64,000 bases of DNA from Candidatus Avelusimicrobium pullarium (GCA_944323745.1 CALUTQ010000002.1:496001-560000); one strand, 5' to 3'; numbered from the stretch's first letter, positions 26,339 through 35,915 are shown. Program-made: numbers and translations. Notes: a model not told the origin generated them from the letters alone.

Positions 26339-27544
26339 TTACCCCTCGTAGAGAGAAAGCAGATATTCCACCTCTTTGGCGGCTTTGTCCAGTTCAATAT
26401 CCAAGCTGGCCTGCGTAAAACGGCCCTCTACAATTTGCGTGGCGCTGACGGCCAATATTTTGTTTAAAATTTCCACCACCGTGCCCGTAATGGTCATATT
26501 GGGCAACGTGCGCGCCGAGGCCAAAATGCCCGAATAGGTACGCAAACGCTGGGAAGATGAAAAAATAAGTTGTTCAAAACTTTCTTCAAAGGCGGGGAAC
26601 ACTTCCATCATAGCGGCGTAGCGCATTTGATTATCCGTGCGTGCACACCACTTAATGAATTTTAAAGCCGTTTCTTTATCCGATCCGGCAACGTTAATCA
26701 TCAGATTCATACCCGACAGATACGCCTGCGGCTGCGCCCCCGTACGCGGGACGGGCAGCGTTTTGATGCGCACGCCGATGTGCCCTTCAAAGCTGGCCAC
26801 CCCTTGTTTGCGGGAAATGAGCATACTGGCTTTGCCCGAAAGCATAGTGCCCAAGCTGCCTCTTTCGCGCAAGATAGGCATATAGTTTTTAAGCGCCAGC
26901 GTCATATAATCTTTCATTCCTTCTTTAAACGCCGGCGTGCCGATCAGCGTGCCGCGCAAATCGGGCGTAAACATAGCCGCGCCGCGGCCCCAAATTTCCA
27001 TAAAGGCACTGCGCGTGGACAAAGAACCGCGCCAGTCGCTGTTTTGCATAGGGAAATAGCCGTCAATGTCTTTAAAGTGGTCTTTAAGGCGTTGGCACAC
27101 GTCCAACAGACCGCTCCATTCCGCCAAGTCTTCTTCCGGATTAGACGTAACGGCTTTCAAGTGGTCGGCGCGGAAGTGCAAGGCGCTCATATCAAACCAC
27201 CACGGATAGGAATACAAATCTTTGGTGCCCGGTTTATAGCAATGCGGGCGCAGCGGATAAAGTGCCGAAGAAAGCGAAAGACCCGGGTCCATTTTAGACA
27301 GGTTTTCCGCCACGCCGGCCCGCGTTAAAAGGGCCGTCCAATAATGCGGAATTTGAATTAAATCGGGAATCACTTCGCCGACGGCGGGATTTTTAAGCGT
27401 AAAAATTTTCTTCCACAAAATATTGCGCGTAAATACCTGCACCGTAACGTCAGCGTCGGGATATTCTTTTTTAAACGCTTCCACTAAAAGTTTATAATCG
27501 GTTTTGGTTCTGGCACCGGAATCGGGCATTACCCACAAAATCAT
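26339..27544 (-). CDS. Solute-binding-protein-like domain protein without signal peptide
   Basis: A 401-residue protein with the fold features of family 1 extracellular solute-binding proteins: start ILWVMPDSGARTKTDYKLLV, PDLIQIPHYWTALLTRAGV, SYPWWFDMSALHFRAD, and AYLSGMNLMINVAGSDKETA. Such proteins normally begin with a signal or lipoprotein peptide; here the coding frame begins exactly at the mature domain, with GGGGGA before the ATG and the upstream tsaD stop overlapping. It should therefore be cytoplasmic. It lies two bases before the GAF-GGDEF cyclase gene. No ABC permease or ATPase gene is near. I infer a ligand sensor for the cyclase rather than a transporter component. Confidence 0.75.
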   Translation of the reverse strand: MILWVMPDSGARTKTDYKLLVEAFKKEYPDADVTVQVFTRNILWKKIFTLKNPAVGEVIPDLIQIPHYWTALLTRAGVAENLSKMDPGLSLSSALYPLRPHCYKPGTKDLYSYPWWFDMSALHFRADHLKAVTSNPEEDLAEWSGLLDVCQRLKDHFKDIDGYFPMQNSDWRGSLSTRSAFMEIWGRGAAMFTPDLRGTLIGTPAFKEGMKDYMTLALKNYMPILRERGSLGTMLSGKASMLISRKQGVASFEGHIGVRIKTLPVPRTGAQPQAYLSGMNLMINVAGSDKETALKFIKWCARTDNQMRYAAMMEVFPAFEESFEQLIFSSSQRLRTYSGILASARTLPNMTITGTVVEILNKILAVSATQIVEGRFTQASLDIELDKAAKEVEYLLSLYEG

Positions 27545-28566
27545 TATTTCCCCCAGTTATGCACTTTTAAATTCGGGTCAATATCAATATTCCATTTTTT
27601 TTGCAAAGCGCCTTCTCCGGCAAACTGCAGCTGTTTATACGCCGCCAGGGCGATCATTGCCGCATTGTCGGAAGACATTTTGCGCGGTACAAAGCGCACG
27701 TTAATACCGCGTTTTTGGCCTTCGGCCGTCATCATTTCGCGCAGAAGCGTATTGGCGGCTACGCCGCCGCCCACGGCCACTTGTTTTACCTTGTATTTTT
27801 CGGCCGCGAGCATCGTTTTTTTAACCAACGTTTCGTCAACGGCCTGTTCAAAACTGGCGCACACGTCGGGAATGCTGATATCTTTATGGTCGCGCAAATA
27901 ATAACTGACGGCCGTTTTGATACCGCTGAACGAAAAATCCCACGTGCCCGGAAGCAGCGGACGCGGGAAATCAATGGCGTCTCGGCGGCCTTTTAACGCC
28001 TGAGCCGACACCTGCGGCCCACCCGGATAAGACAGCCCCAGCAACTTGGCCACCTTATCAAAAGCTTCCCCCGCCGCGTCGTCGCGCGTACGGCCCAGCA
28101 CTTTATAATTACCGTAACCTTTGACGTACCAAAGTTCGGTATGTCCGCCAGACACAATCAAAGCCACCAGCGGGAAAGTGAGCGGATTTTTTGCTTCCCC
28201 GTCCTCAAACTCACACGCAAAAAGGTGACCCTCCAGGTGGTTTATTCCTATTATAGGAACTTTTTTGAAATTTGCAAGCGTCTGCGCGGCCACACGCCCC
28301 ACCATCAACCCGCCGGGCAGGCCGGGGCCTTTGGCAAAAGCGACACAATCAATAGGGCGGCCTTGCAGGGCGCTGTCTATCACGGCCGCTATTTTGGCTG
28401 CGTGGGCGCGGCTGGCCAGCTCCGGCACGACGCCGTGATATTTTTTATGTTCTTCAATTTGGGAATATATAACATTGCTTTGCAACTTGCGTCCGTCCAC
28501 CAACAGAGCCGCGGACGTTTCGTCACACGTACTTTCTATGCCCAGAATGGCAAAATCTTTCTTCAT
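27544..28566 (-). CDS. tsaD: tRNA N6-adenosine threonylcarbamoyltransferase TsaD
   Basis: A 340-residue TsaD/Kae1 protein. ILGIESTCDETSAALLV at the N-terminus, the metal motif HLEGH (GINHLEGHLFA, about 114), SGGHTELWYV, and the ATP-binding VGGGVAANTLL are all present. With TsaB, TsaC and TsaE it makes t6A37 in tRNAs that read ANN codons. The start overlaps the S41 protease stop by four bases. Length is typical for bacterial TsaD. Confidence 0.97.
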   Translation of the reverse strand: MKKDFAILGIESTCDETSAALLVDGRKLQSNVIYSQIEEHKKYHGVVPELASRAHAAKIAAVIDSALQGRPIDCVAFAKGPGLPGGLMVGRVAAQTLANFKKVPIIGINHLEGHLFACEFEDGEAKNPLTFPLVALIVSGGHTELWYVKGYGNYKVLGRTRDDAAGEAFDKVAKLLGLSYPGGPQVSAQALKGRRDAIDFPRPLLPGTWDFSFSGIKTAVSYYLRDHKDISIPDVCASFEQAVDETLVKKTMLAAEKYKVKQVAVGGGVAANTLLREMMTAEGQKRGINVRFVPRKMSSDNAAMIALAAYKQLQFAGEGALQKKWNIDIDPNLKVHNWGK

Positions 28567-29960
28567 TTTGTTTTTCCTTCTTTTTGTTTGGAAATTTGCC
28601 CCTCTTTTTGTTTAGCCTGTGCTTGCGCCCCTGCTTTTTGTTCCGCCTGTTCGGCGGCGGCTTTTTCCATTTCCGCTTTTTGGGCAATTATTTTTTGCGT
28701 TCCTTCTTTTATTATTTCCACGGCCTTGTCCAGCACGGGGTCTTTTTCTTTAAACTCCGCTTTGGGCATTTCTTTACCGGGCGTATAGACGACATTGTTA
28801 TATTGCATAAAAATTTTTACTTCGTCTTTGGAATCCATTTTTACTTCCACATCGGGGAAGATGCCGCCTTCTTTTTCTTTCTTTTTGTCGCGGTAATCGC
28901 GCTGGATCAACCGTCCCTTGGGTGTATAATATTTGGCAATGGTCAAGCGCAGACCCGCTCCGTCGTCAAGCGGCAGCACCTGCTGCACGCTGGCTTTGCC
29001 AAAGCTGCGCTGGCCGACGATAACGGCACGGTCGTTGTCCTGCAACGCGCCGGATACAATTTCGCTCGCGCTGGCAGACCCTTGGTTAATTAACACCACC
29101 AAAGGCAAATCGGGATAGTCGGCCTTGGCGCCGGTTCGGAACTCCTGATAAAACTCCGGCTTGCGCCCCTGAGTGTACACAATCATTTGTTTATCGCCCA
29201 TAAACAGCTGGGCCAGTTCCACTGCGCCGTTAAGCAGGCCGCCCGGGTTAAAGCGCAAATCTAACACCAGGCCTTTCATCCCTTGTTTGCTTAACGTTTT
29301 TAAGGCTTTTTTCACTTCCTCGGTGCTGTGGCCGGAAAAGTCCACCAAATAAATATATCCGATATTATTTTCCAGCATCCGGTAATAGACCACTTCCGGC
29401 ACGATTCGTTCGCGCTTGAAATGAAAGTCCGGCAAAGTTTCATATTTACCGGTTTTTTCATTTTTGCGGCTTATCGTAATTTTTACTTTGCTGCCCACCG
29501 GCCCGCGCATAATTTCCACGGCTTCGTCCAGCGTCATATCGGAAATATCGCGGTCGTCTACAAACAAAATGCGGTCCCCCGGCATAACGCCCGCTTTATA
29601 CGCCGGCGTATTGGGCATAGGGCTCATTACCGTTACAAAACCGTCCACCTCCGACAGGCGTATCCCCAAGCCGCCAAAGTCCCCGCGGGTGTCATTTTTA
29701 AGCGCCTGATATTCTTTGGGCTCCAAATATTGCGAAAACGGATCCAACTCCCCCACCACGCCGCGAATGGCGCCGGAAATCAGCTGGTCGCTGTCGGTAG
29801 GTTCCACATAATTTTCCTTTACATACTGAAGCACATTAATAAAGGTGCGCAGCTGTTTTAAGCCCCCGTCCACGGCACCGTAAGCATACGGAAACAACGT
29901 GCCGATGAAAAAAATAACGGCCGCCCAAGCGGCAATTTTGGTTGTTTTTCTGCCTTTCAT
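28563..29960 (-). CDS. ctpA: S41 carboxy-terminal processing protease (CtpA/Prc type)
   Basis: About 465 residues from the ATG at 29960, which has GGAGG six bases upstream. An N-terminal helix (IAAWAAVIFFIGTLFPYAYG), a PDZ domain (MSPMPNTPAYKAGVMPGDRI) and a peptidase domain with nucleophile in NQGSASASEIVSGALQDNDR and the partner Lys in RSFGKASVQQVLPL. The C-terminus is Lys/Gln/Ala-rich and disordered. These proteases act in the periplasm on envelope proteins and peptidoglycan hydrolases. The gene follows envC-like and ftsX-like genes, a neighbourhood common in bacteria (ftsX-envC-ctp). Confidence 0.93.
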   Translation of the reverse strand: MKGRKTTKIAAWAAVIFFIGTLFPYAYGAVDGGLKQLRTFINVLQYVKENYVEPTDSDQLISGAIRGVVGELDPFSQYLEPKEYQALKNDTRGDFGGLGIRLSEVDGFVTVMSPMPNTPAYKAGVMPGDRILFVDDRDISDMTLDEAVEIMRGPVGSKVKITISRKNEKTGKYETLPDFHFKRERIVPEVVYYRMLENNIGYIYLVDFSGHSTEEVKKALKTLSKQGMKGLVLDLRFNPGGLLNGAVELAQLFMGDKQMIVYTQGRKPEFYQEFRTGAKADYPDLPLVVLINQGSASASEIVSGALQDNDRAVIVGQRSFGKASVQQVLPLDDGAGLRLTIAKYYTPKGRLIQRDYRDKKKEKEGGIFPDVEVKMDSKDEVKIFMQYNNVVYTPGKEMPKAEFKEKDPVLDKAVEIIKEGTQKIIAQKAEMEKAAAEQAEQKAGAQAQAKQKEGQISKQKEGKTK

Positions 29961-29990
29961 ATTCATCCTCCGCCCTTGCGGGCGCAACAG

Positions 29991-31190
29991 TTACATTTTT
30001 TGCAGCCAGTCCATAGGATCCACCGCGGTGGTGCCTTGGCGGGTTTCAAAATAGACGGCATAGCGCCCCGTGCCGGAGCTTTGCTGCGTATCCAAGCCGG
30101 CGGTGCCGATGGCACTGCCCGTCTGTAATTTTTCACCCACAATAGCATCTATGCGGCTTAAAAAACCATAAATGGTAAAAAATCCTTTGCCGTGGTCCAC
30201 AATGACCACATTGCCGTACGAGCGGAACGGGCCGGCGTAAATAACGTCCCCTGCCGCTACGCTGCGCACCGGCTCGCCGGCCTTGGCGGCAATTTTTATG
30301 CCGTCGCGGAAGATCCACGTATTCAAATCACGCCGATACTCTTTGCCAAACTTGCTGAGCACCTGCCCTTTTACCGGCCACGGCAGCGAATTGCGCGGCA
30401 CGTCTATCTTGGCGATAGAAGACTGTTTTTTGGCCGTCGTGCCGGCTTTTTTGGCCGCGGCGTCTGCCTTGGCCTGCTGTTTGGCGGCGGCGGCTTTACG
30501 CTGTTTTTCAAACTTGGCAAGCAAATCGTCCAAAGCGCGGGCCGATTTGTTGAGTTCGTTTATTTCTTCGCGAATTTGCGCGGCTTTCTTTTTGGTTAAA
30601 TTTAAATCTTTTTGTTTCTTTAAAAAATTGGTGGTAATTACTTTTTGTTTCTGCTCTATCTGTGAACTTTGCGCCAGCAGTTTTTTATTGCGGGCTTCAA
30701 AATCGTAAATTTTTTGTTTGGCGGCCTCGTTTTCTTCTTTTAAAGCGACAAAAAACTCCGCCTTATGCGTCAGCACGCGCTCCAAAAACAGTTCTTCTTC
30801 CGGCGAATTTTCCCCCGGACACCAGCTGCAGCGCGGGGTTAAATAAAAATCGGCCAGTTCATCGGCCATTACGCCGCGCCACATAGGCATACTGCGTTCC
30901 AACGCGGCCCGTTTGTCTTCGGTGGAAAGGATGGTCTGTTCCACATAATTAATATCGGACTCCAGCTTATTTTTTTCGCGCAAAGCGGCGGCTTTGCGGC
31001 TTTCCAGGGCGGAAATCTCCTTGGAAATGGCCGCTTCCTGCGCGCGGTATTTTTTCAGTTCTTCCTGTTTTTGGGCGGCCTGCTTTTTAAGCCGCGCCAG
31101 TTCTTCTTTCTTTTGCGCGGCCTCATCGGCGGCAAACGCCGGCGAGCATAAGCATAAAAGGCCCAGACAGGTAATTAAAATTTTTGCCAT
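29991..31190 (-). CDS. EnvC-like periplasmic factor with degenerate M23 domain
   Basis: A 399-residue protein: signal peptide (ILITCLGLLCLCSPAFA), a long Lys/Glu/Ala coiled coil (about 25-270) and a C-terminal LytM/M23 domain (NVVIVDHGKGFFTIYGFLSR, VGEKLQTGSAIGTAG). The catalytic metal ligands are lost: the usual HxGxD region reads FRDGIKIA, and the HLHF motif reads RYAVYFE. This is the pattern of EnvC, which binds FtsX and activates cell-wall amidases rather than cutting itself. It overlaps the ftsX-like gene by 16 bases. The amidase is not in this window. Confidence 0.85.
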   Translation of the reverse strand: MAKILITCLGLLCLCSPAFAADEAAQKKEELARLKKQAAQKQEELKKYRAQEAAISKEISALESRKAAALREKNKLESDINYVEQTILSTEDKRAALERSMPMWRGVMADELADFYLTPRCSWCPGENSPEEELFLERVLTHKAEFFVALKEENEAAKQKIYDFEARNKKLLAQSSQIEQKQKVITTNFLKKQKDLNLTKKKAAQIREEINELNKSARALDDLLAKFEKQRKAAAAKQQAKADAAAKKAGTTAKKQSSIAKIDVPRNSLPWPVKGQVLSKFGKEYRRDLNTWIFRDGIKIAAKAGEPVRSVAAGDVIYAGPFRSYGNVVIVDHGKGFFTIYGFLSRIDAIVGEKLQTGSAIGTAGLDTQQSSGTGRYAVYFETRQGTTAVDPMDWLQKM

Positions 31191-31960
31191 TTGCTAAGTG
31201 TCCAGCCAAACAGTCCGCAAAACACCAAAATGCCCAACTGCCGTTCTACGGATGTAAAATGTTGCAAAGCCGGCATTAAAAATCCGGTCGGGTACGTCAG
31301 TAATGCAAAAAAGCCGAAGGCCAAAACCCCCGCCAACAGCGCCGATACCACCGCTCCGCCCAAATGGCCTTTGCCGCGCATAGGGTAAGCCTCTACCATA
31401 AACATAAAAGCAAAAAACAGCACCAGCGCCAGCACAATGCCCACATTCAGCGTGCGCAGGCATAAGCCGCTGTAAAAAGCCAAGCGGGCCTGCTCCGGCG
31501 AATATTTCGGGGCCAGCTGCGGATATTCCGAAGCTAAGTTTTGCACAAACGGACGAATATTGTTAATGGCGCGGTTGGTCAGCTTTACCTCAAAATACGC
31601 CGGCATTTGTTCATAGCCAAGCACCACCAAGGCTTGCGTCAGGCGTTCATTTTTATCTTTAAGCGCTTCAAACGCGTCTTGCGGGGAAAAGAGTTTTACA
31701 GCCGTTATGTCTTCTTTGCTGCTCAGGCTGTCGCCCAAAGCGGCCAAGGCGGGGTTATCCACCGGCAGCGTAAGTGCCAGCACCAATTTAAAATCCTGCG
31801 TCAAAGCACGGTGATAATTCCCCATCTGTTTTTGCACAAAACTTACGCACTGCAGCAGCACCGCCACGGCAAACACCAGCACAAACAAACGCCGATGCCC
31901 GTGGAACACCACTGCAGAACCTTTGTTCTTTTTGGGTTTATCCTGCAAAAAATCGTCCAT
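31175..31960 (-). CDS. ftsX: FtsX-like cell division permease
   Basis: A 261-residue protein with four membrane helices: one at about 30-47, then three in the C-terminal half (about 165-255). A periplasmic domain between helices 1 and 2 includes KLFSPQDAFEALKDKN and YEQMPAYFEVKLTN, matching the FtsX extracellular domain layout. FtsX normally pairs with the FtsE ATPase; no ftsE gene lies in this window. FtsX recruits EnvC, encoded next in an overlapping frame. Sequence conservation is modest, so the call rests on topology, the FtsX-like motif and the neighbours. Confidence 0.72.
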   Translation of the reverse strand: MDDFLQDKPKKNKGSAVVFHGHRRLFVLVFAVAVLLQCVSFVQKQMGNYHRALTQDFKLVLALTLPVDNPALAALGDSLSSKEDITAVKLFSPQDAFEALKDKNERLTQALVVLGYEQMPAYFEVKLTNRAINNIRPFVQNLASEYPQLAPKYSPEQARLAFYSGLCLRTLNVGIVLALVLFFAFMFMVEAYPMRGKGHLGGAVVSALLAGVLAFGFFALLTYPTGFLMPALQHFTSVERQLGILVFCGLFGWTLSKWQKF

Positions 31961-31974
31961 ATGCGTCCTCCGCC

Positions 31975-33363
31975 TTAAAGCCCGAGCGCTTTTTCAAACT
32001 TGCCCTTGATGTCCGTGTTATGGTACACACCCGAAAATTCTTCCGCCCCGGGGCCGTACGCCACGCCCAAAAGCATACCGGAAGAATGGTTGCCGGTGGC
32101 CCACACCAGCCCCAAGGCTTCGTTGGTTTTTTCTATCAGTTCTTCATAGTCGGGCACTTCGCCTTCCAGTTTTAAATCTATATGGCCGCCAAAGGCTTCA
32201 TCCGCCATTTGCTGCAATGTTGCGGCGGTTTGTTTTTCTTTGGGCAGTTTTTTAAATTCGGGATAAACATAGAATAGCAAATGTTTATGATTAAAAATTT
32301 TTTGATAATACGGGTAGTTCACGTAATCGGTATCGCCGCCGTAAAGCATTTCCCCCTGGGCAGATTTATGTTTTACGCTGTCTTGGTCCAAATGGCGGTA
32401 ATGGAAAGCCGGTATGCCCGTTTCGTGGTCGGCGTTAAGGTAAACCAGCGTATCGCCGCTTTGGCGGGCAAAATTCCACACATACGCCAAGGTTTCGTCC
32501 AAGTTCACCATTTCCCACATAGACGGGCCGGCTTCGTTATCGTGCAGGGCCCAGTCTATTTTGCCCGCTTCCACCATCAGCACAAAGCCTTTTTCGTTTT
32601 GGCTGAGCACTTCAATGGCTTTTTGTGTCATTTCCTTCAGTGTCGGGGTTTGGGGATATTTTTCCATATCGCCGTAAAAAGGCATTGCTTCTTCGGCAAA
32701 CAGCCCCAAGATGCGGCCTTTTTTGATTTTAGAAAGCTGCTTGGTGTTTTCGGCCACTTGCCAGCCTTGTTTTTTGGCTTCTTTTAACAGTTTTTTATTT
32801 TCCTTTTGGGTAAAATATTTTAGCCCGCCGCCCATAATTACCTGTGCGCCGCTATGAACCAGCTGGCGGGCAATTTCGTATCTTTCTTTGCGGCTTTGCA
32901 CGTGGGCAAGAAAACCGGCCGGCGTGGCATCGGTTACGTACGCATCGGATATAATGCCGACAGATTTGCCTGCTTTTACGGCTTCTTCCAGCAAGGTGGC
33001 AACGGTTTTGCCGTCATAATCTACCCCGATGCGGTCCGGACGGGACAGCACCCCCGCCGCCATTTGGGTGGCGGCACCGGCCGAATCGGTAACAATCGTG
33101 TCATAGGTATTGTTAAAATAGACCCCGCTTACGGAAGCGTTAATAAAATTTTCCAGCGTGGATACTTTTTGCGGGTATTGTGCCAAATCGGCATAATGCA
33201 CGCCCTGTATAAACATTCCTACAGTACCGGGGCCCATTCCGTCGCCAATCAGCCACACGGCATTTTTGGCCTGCCCCTGCAGATTTTGCGTGTTTTCAGC
33301 GGCCCATACGCCGGCCGCGCCAAACAGTACAACGGCAACAAACAAAAATAATTTTTTTAGCAT
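31975..33363 (-). CDS. phoA: Alkaline phosphatase
   Basis: A 462-residue secreted alkaline phosphatase. Signal peptide (FLFVAVVLFGAAGVWA), metal ligand region WLIGDGMGPGTVGM, nucleophile Ser-94 in VTDSAGAATQMAAG, DATPAGFLAHV, MVEAGKIDWALHDNEAG and the metal site NADHETG are present, with a final GNHSSGMLLGVAYGPGAEEF segment. It hydrolyses phosphate monoesters in the periplasm. AAGGA precedes the ATG. It sits between glgA and the ftsX-like gene with short gaps. Confidence 0.95.
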   Translation of the reverse strand: MLKKLFLFVAVVLFGAAGVWAAENTQNLQGQAKNAVWLIGDGMGPGTVGMFIQGVHYADLAQYPQKVSTLENFINASVSGVYFNNTYDTIVTDSAGAATQMAAGVLSRPDRIGVDYDGKTVATLLEEAVKAGKSVGIISDAYVTDATPAGFLAHVQSRKERYEIARQLVHSGAQVIMGGGLKYFTQKENKKLLKEAKKQGWQVAENTKQLSKIKKGRILGLFAEEAMPFYGDMEKYPQTPTLKEMTQKAIEVLSQNEKGFVLMVEAGKIDWALHDNEAGPSMWEMVNLDETLAYVWNFARQSGDTLVYLNADHETGIPAFHYRHLDQDSVKHKSAQGEMLYGGDTDYVNYPYYQKIFNHKHLLFYVYPEFKKLPKEKQTAATLQQMADEAFGGHIDLKLEGEVPDYEELIEKTNEALGLVWATGNHSSGMLLGVAYGPGAEEFSGVYHNTDIKGKFEKALGL

Positions 33364-33375
33364 AGTATCCTTCTT

Positions 33376-34827
33376 TTAAGAAACCGTCTTTTGATACAAG
33401 GCAATATAATCACGGGCCGACTTGTCCCAAGAATTATCCTTAAGCATCGCGTTCTTGACCAGCTTGTTCCACGTTCTTTTGTCTTCAAACACGTTCAAGG
33501 CTTTGTCCAGAGCATTATAAATGCCGTTTTCGCTGAAGGTTTGAATAAAAAAGCCCGTTGCGTTGGCATTGTCGGTGCCTTCTTTATAACCGGTAACGGT
33601 ATCCACCAAGCCCCCCACTTTGCTGACTACGGGCAGGGTGCCGTATTTCATAGAAATCATCTGCGAAAGGCCGCACGGCTCAAAGCGCGAAGGCATCAAA
33701 AACAAATCGGCCCCGGCATAAATTTGATGGGCTAATTCTTCGTCCAATTTTCCTTCATAGGCAATATCGGCCGGATATTTTTTGGCCAAGTCGCGGTATT
33801 GTTTTTCAAGCACGGGATCCCCGCAGCCAAGCACCACAAACTGGGCACGGCCGTGCAGACGTTCCAACACGTTTACGGCAATATCCAAGCCTTTTTGATA
33901 GTCCAGGCGGGACACAATGCCCACCAGCGGCTTTTGCGGGTTTTCTTCCAAATTCAACTCCTGCTGCAAAGCCTGTTTGGACACCGGCTTGTTTTTGGCA
34001 AAACTGCCGGCATCATAACCGATGGGCAGCAGGGTGTCAATTTCCGGATCCCAAATTTCGGTATCAATACCGTTGACGATGCCGTAAAAATTTTTGCTGC
34101 GGTATTTAAGCAACCCTTCCAAACCAAAGCCCATTGCGGGGTCCGTCTGCACTTCTTTGGCGTAGTTGGGGCTTACGGTGCTGACGTTGTCGGCAAACAC
34201 GATACCGCTTTTTAAAAAGCTGATTCCGCCGTAATATTCAAACTTGTCCGGCGTAAAATCGGCCGGATGAAAGCCTGCTTTTTCAAATGTGGAATAAGGA
34301 AAATGGCCCTGATAGGCAATATTGTGTATGGTCAGCAGGCTGCGCGTGCGCGTATAGAAAGCGTCCAATTTGTAAACGGTTTTTAAATACGCGGGAATTA
34401 ACGCGCTCTGCCAGTCGTGGCAATGGATAATGTCGGGGCGGAAGCCGACAAATTTGCACCCTTCCAGCACGGCACGGCTAAACAAAATAAAGCGTTCGTC
34501 GTTATCCAAATAATCGCCCAGTTTGGTGCGGTAAAGTTCAGGGCGGTCAAAATACTTGCGGTTGCCCACAAAAAACACCAATACATTACCCCAGTTAATA
34601 TAGGAAAGAGACACCTGTTCTATTTTGTCCCCTATCGGAATCAAATAAACGCCGGGCACCACTTTTAACGAAGACACGCGCCGTATATTGCGGTAATGCG
34701 GCAAAAACAAAAGCACTTTATTGCCTTTGCGTCCGGCCAACTGCTGGCTAAGCGCACCAACCACATCGGCCAGTCCTCCGGTCTTGCAAAACGGGAATGC
34801 CTCACTGGCGGCTAAAACAATATTCAT
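33376..34827 (-). CDS. glgA: Glycogen synthase (GT5)
   Basis: A 483-residue GlgA: AASEAFPFCKTGGLADVVGA at the N-terminus carries the ADP-glucose-binding KTGGL, HCDWQ-like CHDWQSALIPAYLK and TIHNIAYQGHFP are in the N-terminal Rossmann half, and GIVSRLDYQKGLD plus MPSRFEPCGLSQMISMKYGT are in the C-terminal half. It extends alpha-1,4-glucan chains from ADP-glucose. Malq and a nucleotidyltransferase occur elsewhere in the window, together suggesting storage-polymer metabolism. Its ATG overlaps the scpB end by four bases, with GGAGG upstream. Confidence 0.97.
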   Translation of the reverse strand: MNIVLAASEAFPFCKTGGLADVVGALSQQLAGRKGNKVLLFLPHYRNIRRVSSLKVVPGVYLIPIGDKIEQVSLSYINWGNVLVFFVGNRKYFDRPELYRTKLGDYLDNDERFILFSRAVLEGCKFVGFRPDIIHCHDWQSALIPAYLKTVYKLDAFYTRTRSLLTIHNIAYQGHFPYSTFEKAGFHPADFTPDKFEYYGGISFLKSGIVFADNVSTVSPNYAKEVQTDPAMGFGLEGLLKYRSKNFYGIVNGIDTEIWDPEIDTLLPIGYDAGSFAKNKPVSKQALQQELNLEENPQKPLVGIVSRLDYQKGLDIAVNVLERLHGRAQFVVLGCGDPVLEKQYRDLAKKYPADIAYEGKLDEELAHQIYAGADLFLMPSRFEPCGLSQMISMKYGTLPVVSKVGGLVDTVTGYKEGTDNANATGFFIQTFSENGIYNALDKALNVFEDKRTWNKLVKNAMLKDNSWDKSARDYIALYQKTVS

Positions 34828-35903
34828 ACTTTTTCCTCCTCGTTAGACGGCTCTGTACCCTGCGTCCCGTCCGTTTCAGGCGTTGGAGCCTGCGCGGCCG
34901 GTTCGTCCTGTTGTGCAGCAGCTTGAGAGACGGCGCCCTCTGCCGGCTGCTGCGCTGCGGCGGCCGGGGTTTCTTCCTCCGGCTCAAACATATTTTTGGG
35001 CCGCTTAAAAAAATCGTCCGCCGCGTCCTGCGTTTCTTCTTCCAGAGCTAAAATAGCCGGTTCGCCCAACGGCGGCAGTTTTTCGTCAAACGGCAAATCT
35101 TCCTGTTTTTCCTGCAGCTGTTTGGCGGCAAACACTTGCAGGTCCGGCAATTCCGAAATTTTATTGAGCCCGAACAAACGCAAAAATTCATCCGTCGTGC
35201 CATACACCATCGGCCGGCCTATTGTGTCGCGCTTGCCCAGCACACGCACCAACCCGCGTTCCAGCAATTTTTCCAGCGGGGCGGCCACGTCCACGCCGCG
35301 TATCATTTCCATCTCGGCGCGCGTAACCGGCTGTTTGTAGGCGATAATGGCCAGCGTTTCCAGCGCCGCGTTGGAAAGGCGGGTCGTCATTTTTTCATTA
35401 TACAGGCGGCGCACCCAGCGGCCGTATTCGGGCTTGGTGCACATTTGATAGCCGCCGCCGATTTCCAAAATGCGTATGGAACGGCCCGTTTCTTCGTACT
35501 CTTTGGCCAGCTCGCGGATAATTTCCAGCACGCGTTTGGCGTTGACGCTTTCCACCACTTCGGCAATGCGGGAAGGTTTTAACGGGCGGTCGGTAATAAA
35601 AAGCAAATTTTCAATAATCTTCTTGGCTTCCCCGTCGTCTAACAGGAGGGCATCTTCTTGCGACGGCTGCGTTTGCGCCGAATCGGCGGGCGCCGCAGGG
35701 GCCGCTTCCGCCGCGGCCGTTGGCACTGCATCTGCAGAAGAAGCTTGCGCCTGCTCTTGGGCTGCCGGCTGTGTTTGCAAATCGGGTGCCGTTTCCGGCG
35801 CCGGCTGCTGCGCACTTGCCGCCGGGGCGGGCTGTGTTTGGCCGTCCTCTTTTTGTATGGTCTGTTCCTTGGCGTCAGGCGCCGTTTGCAACGTTTCTTC
35901 CAT
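34824..35903 (-). CDS. scpB: Segregation and condensation protein ScpB with disordered flanks
   Basis: A 359-residue protein whose central 160 residues (about 80-240) are ScpB winged-helix domains: IENLLFITDRPLKPSRIAEV, TRLSNAALETLAIIAYKQPV and GRPMVYGTTDEFLRLFGL. Both ends are long low-complexity Ala/Gln/Pro/Glu regions that extend the usual ~190-residue protein. ScpB partners with ScpA and SMC in chromosome condensation. GGAG precedes the ATG; scpA lies 12 bases upstream. Confidence 0.95.
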   Translation of the reverse strand: MEETLQTAPDAKEQTIQKEDGQTQPAPAASAQQPAPETAPDLQTQPAAQEQAQASSADAVPTAAAEAAPAAPADSAQTQPSQEDALLLDDGEAKKIIENLLFITDRPLKPSRIAEVVESVNAKRVLEIIRELAKEYEETGRSIRILEIGGGYQMCTKPEYGRWVRRLYNEKMTTRLSNAALETLAIIAYKQPVTRAEMEMIRGVDVAAPLEKLLERGLVRVLGKRDTIGRPMVYGTTDEFLRLFGLNKISELPDLQVFAAKQLQEKQEDLPFDEKLPPLGEPAILALEEETQDAADDFFKRPKNMFEPEEETPAAAAQQPAEGAVSQAAAQQDEPAAQAPTPETDGTQGTEPSNEEEKV

Positions 35904-35915
35904 AAAATCTCCGTA

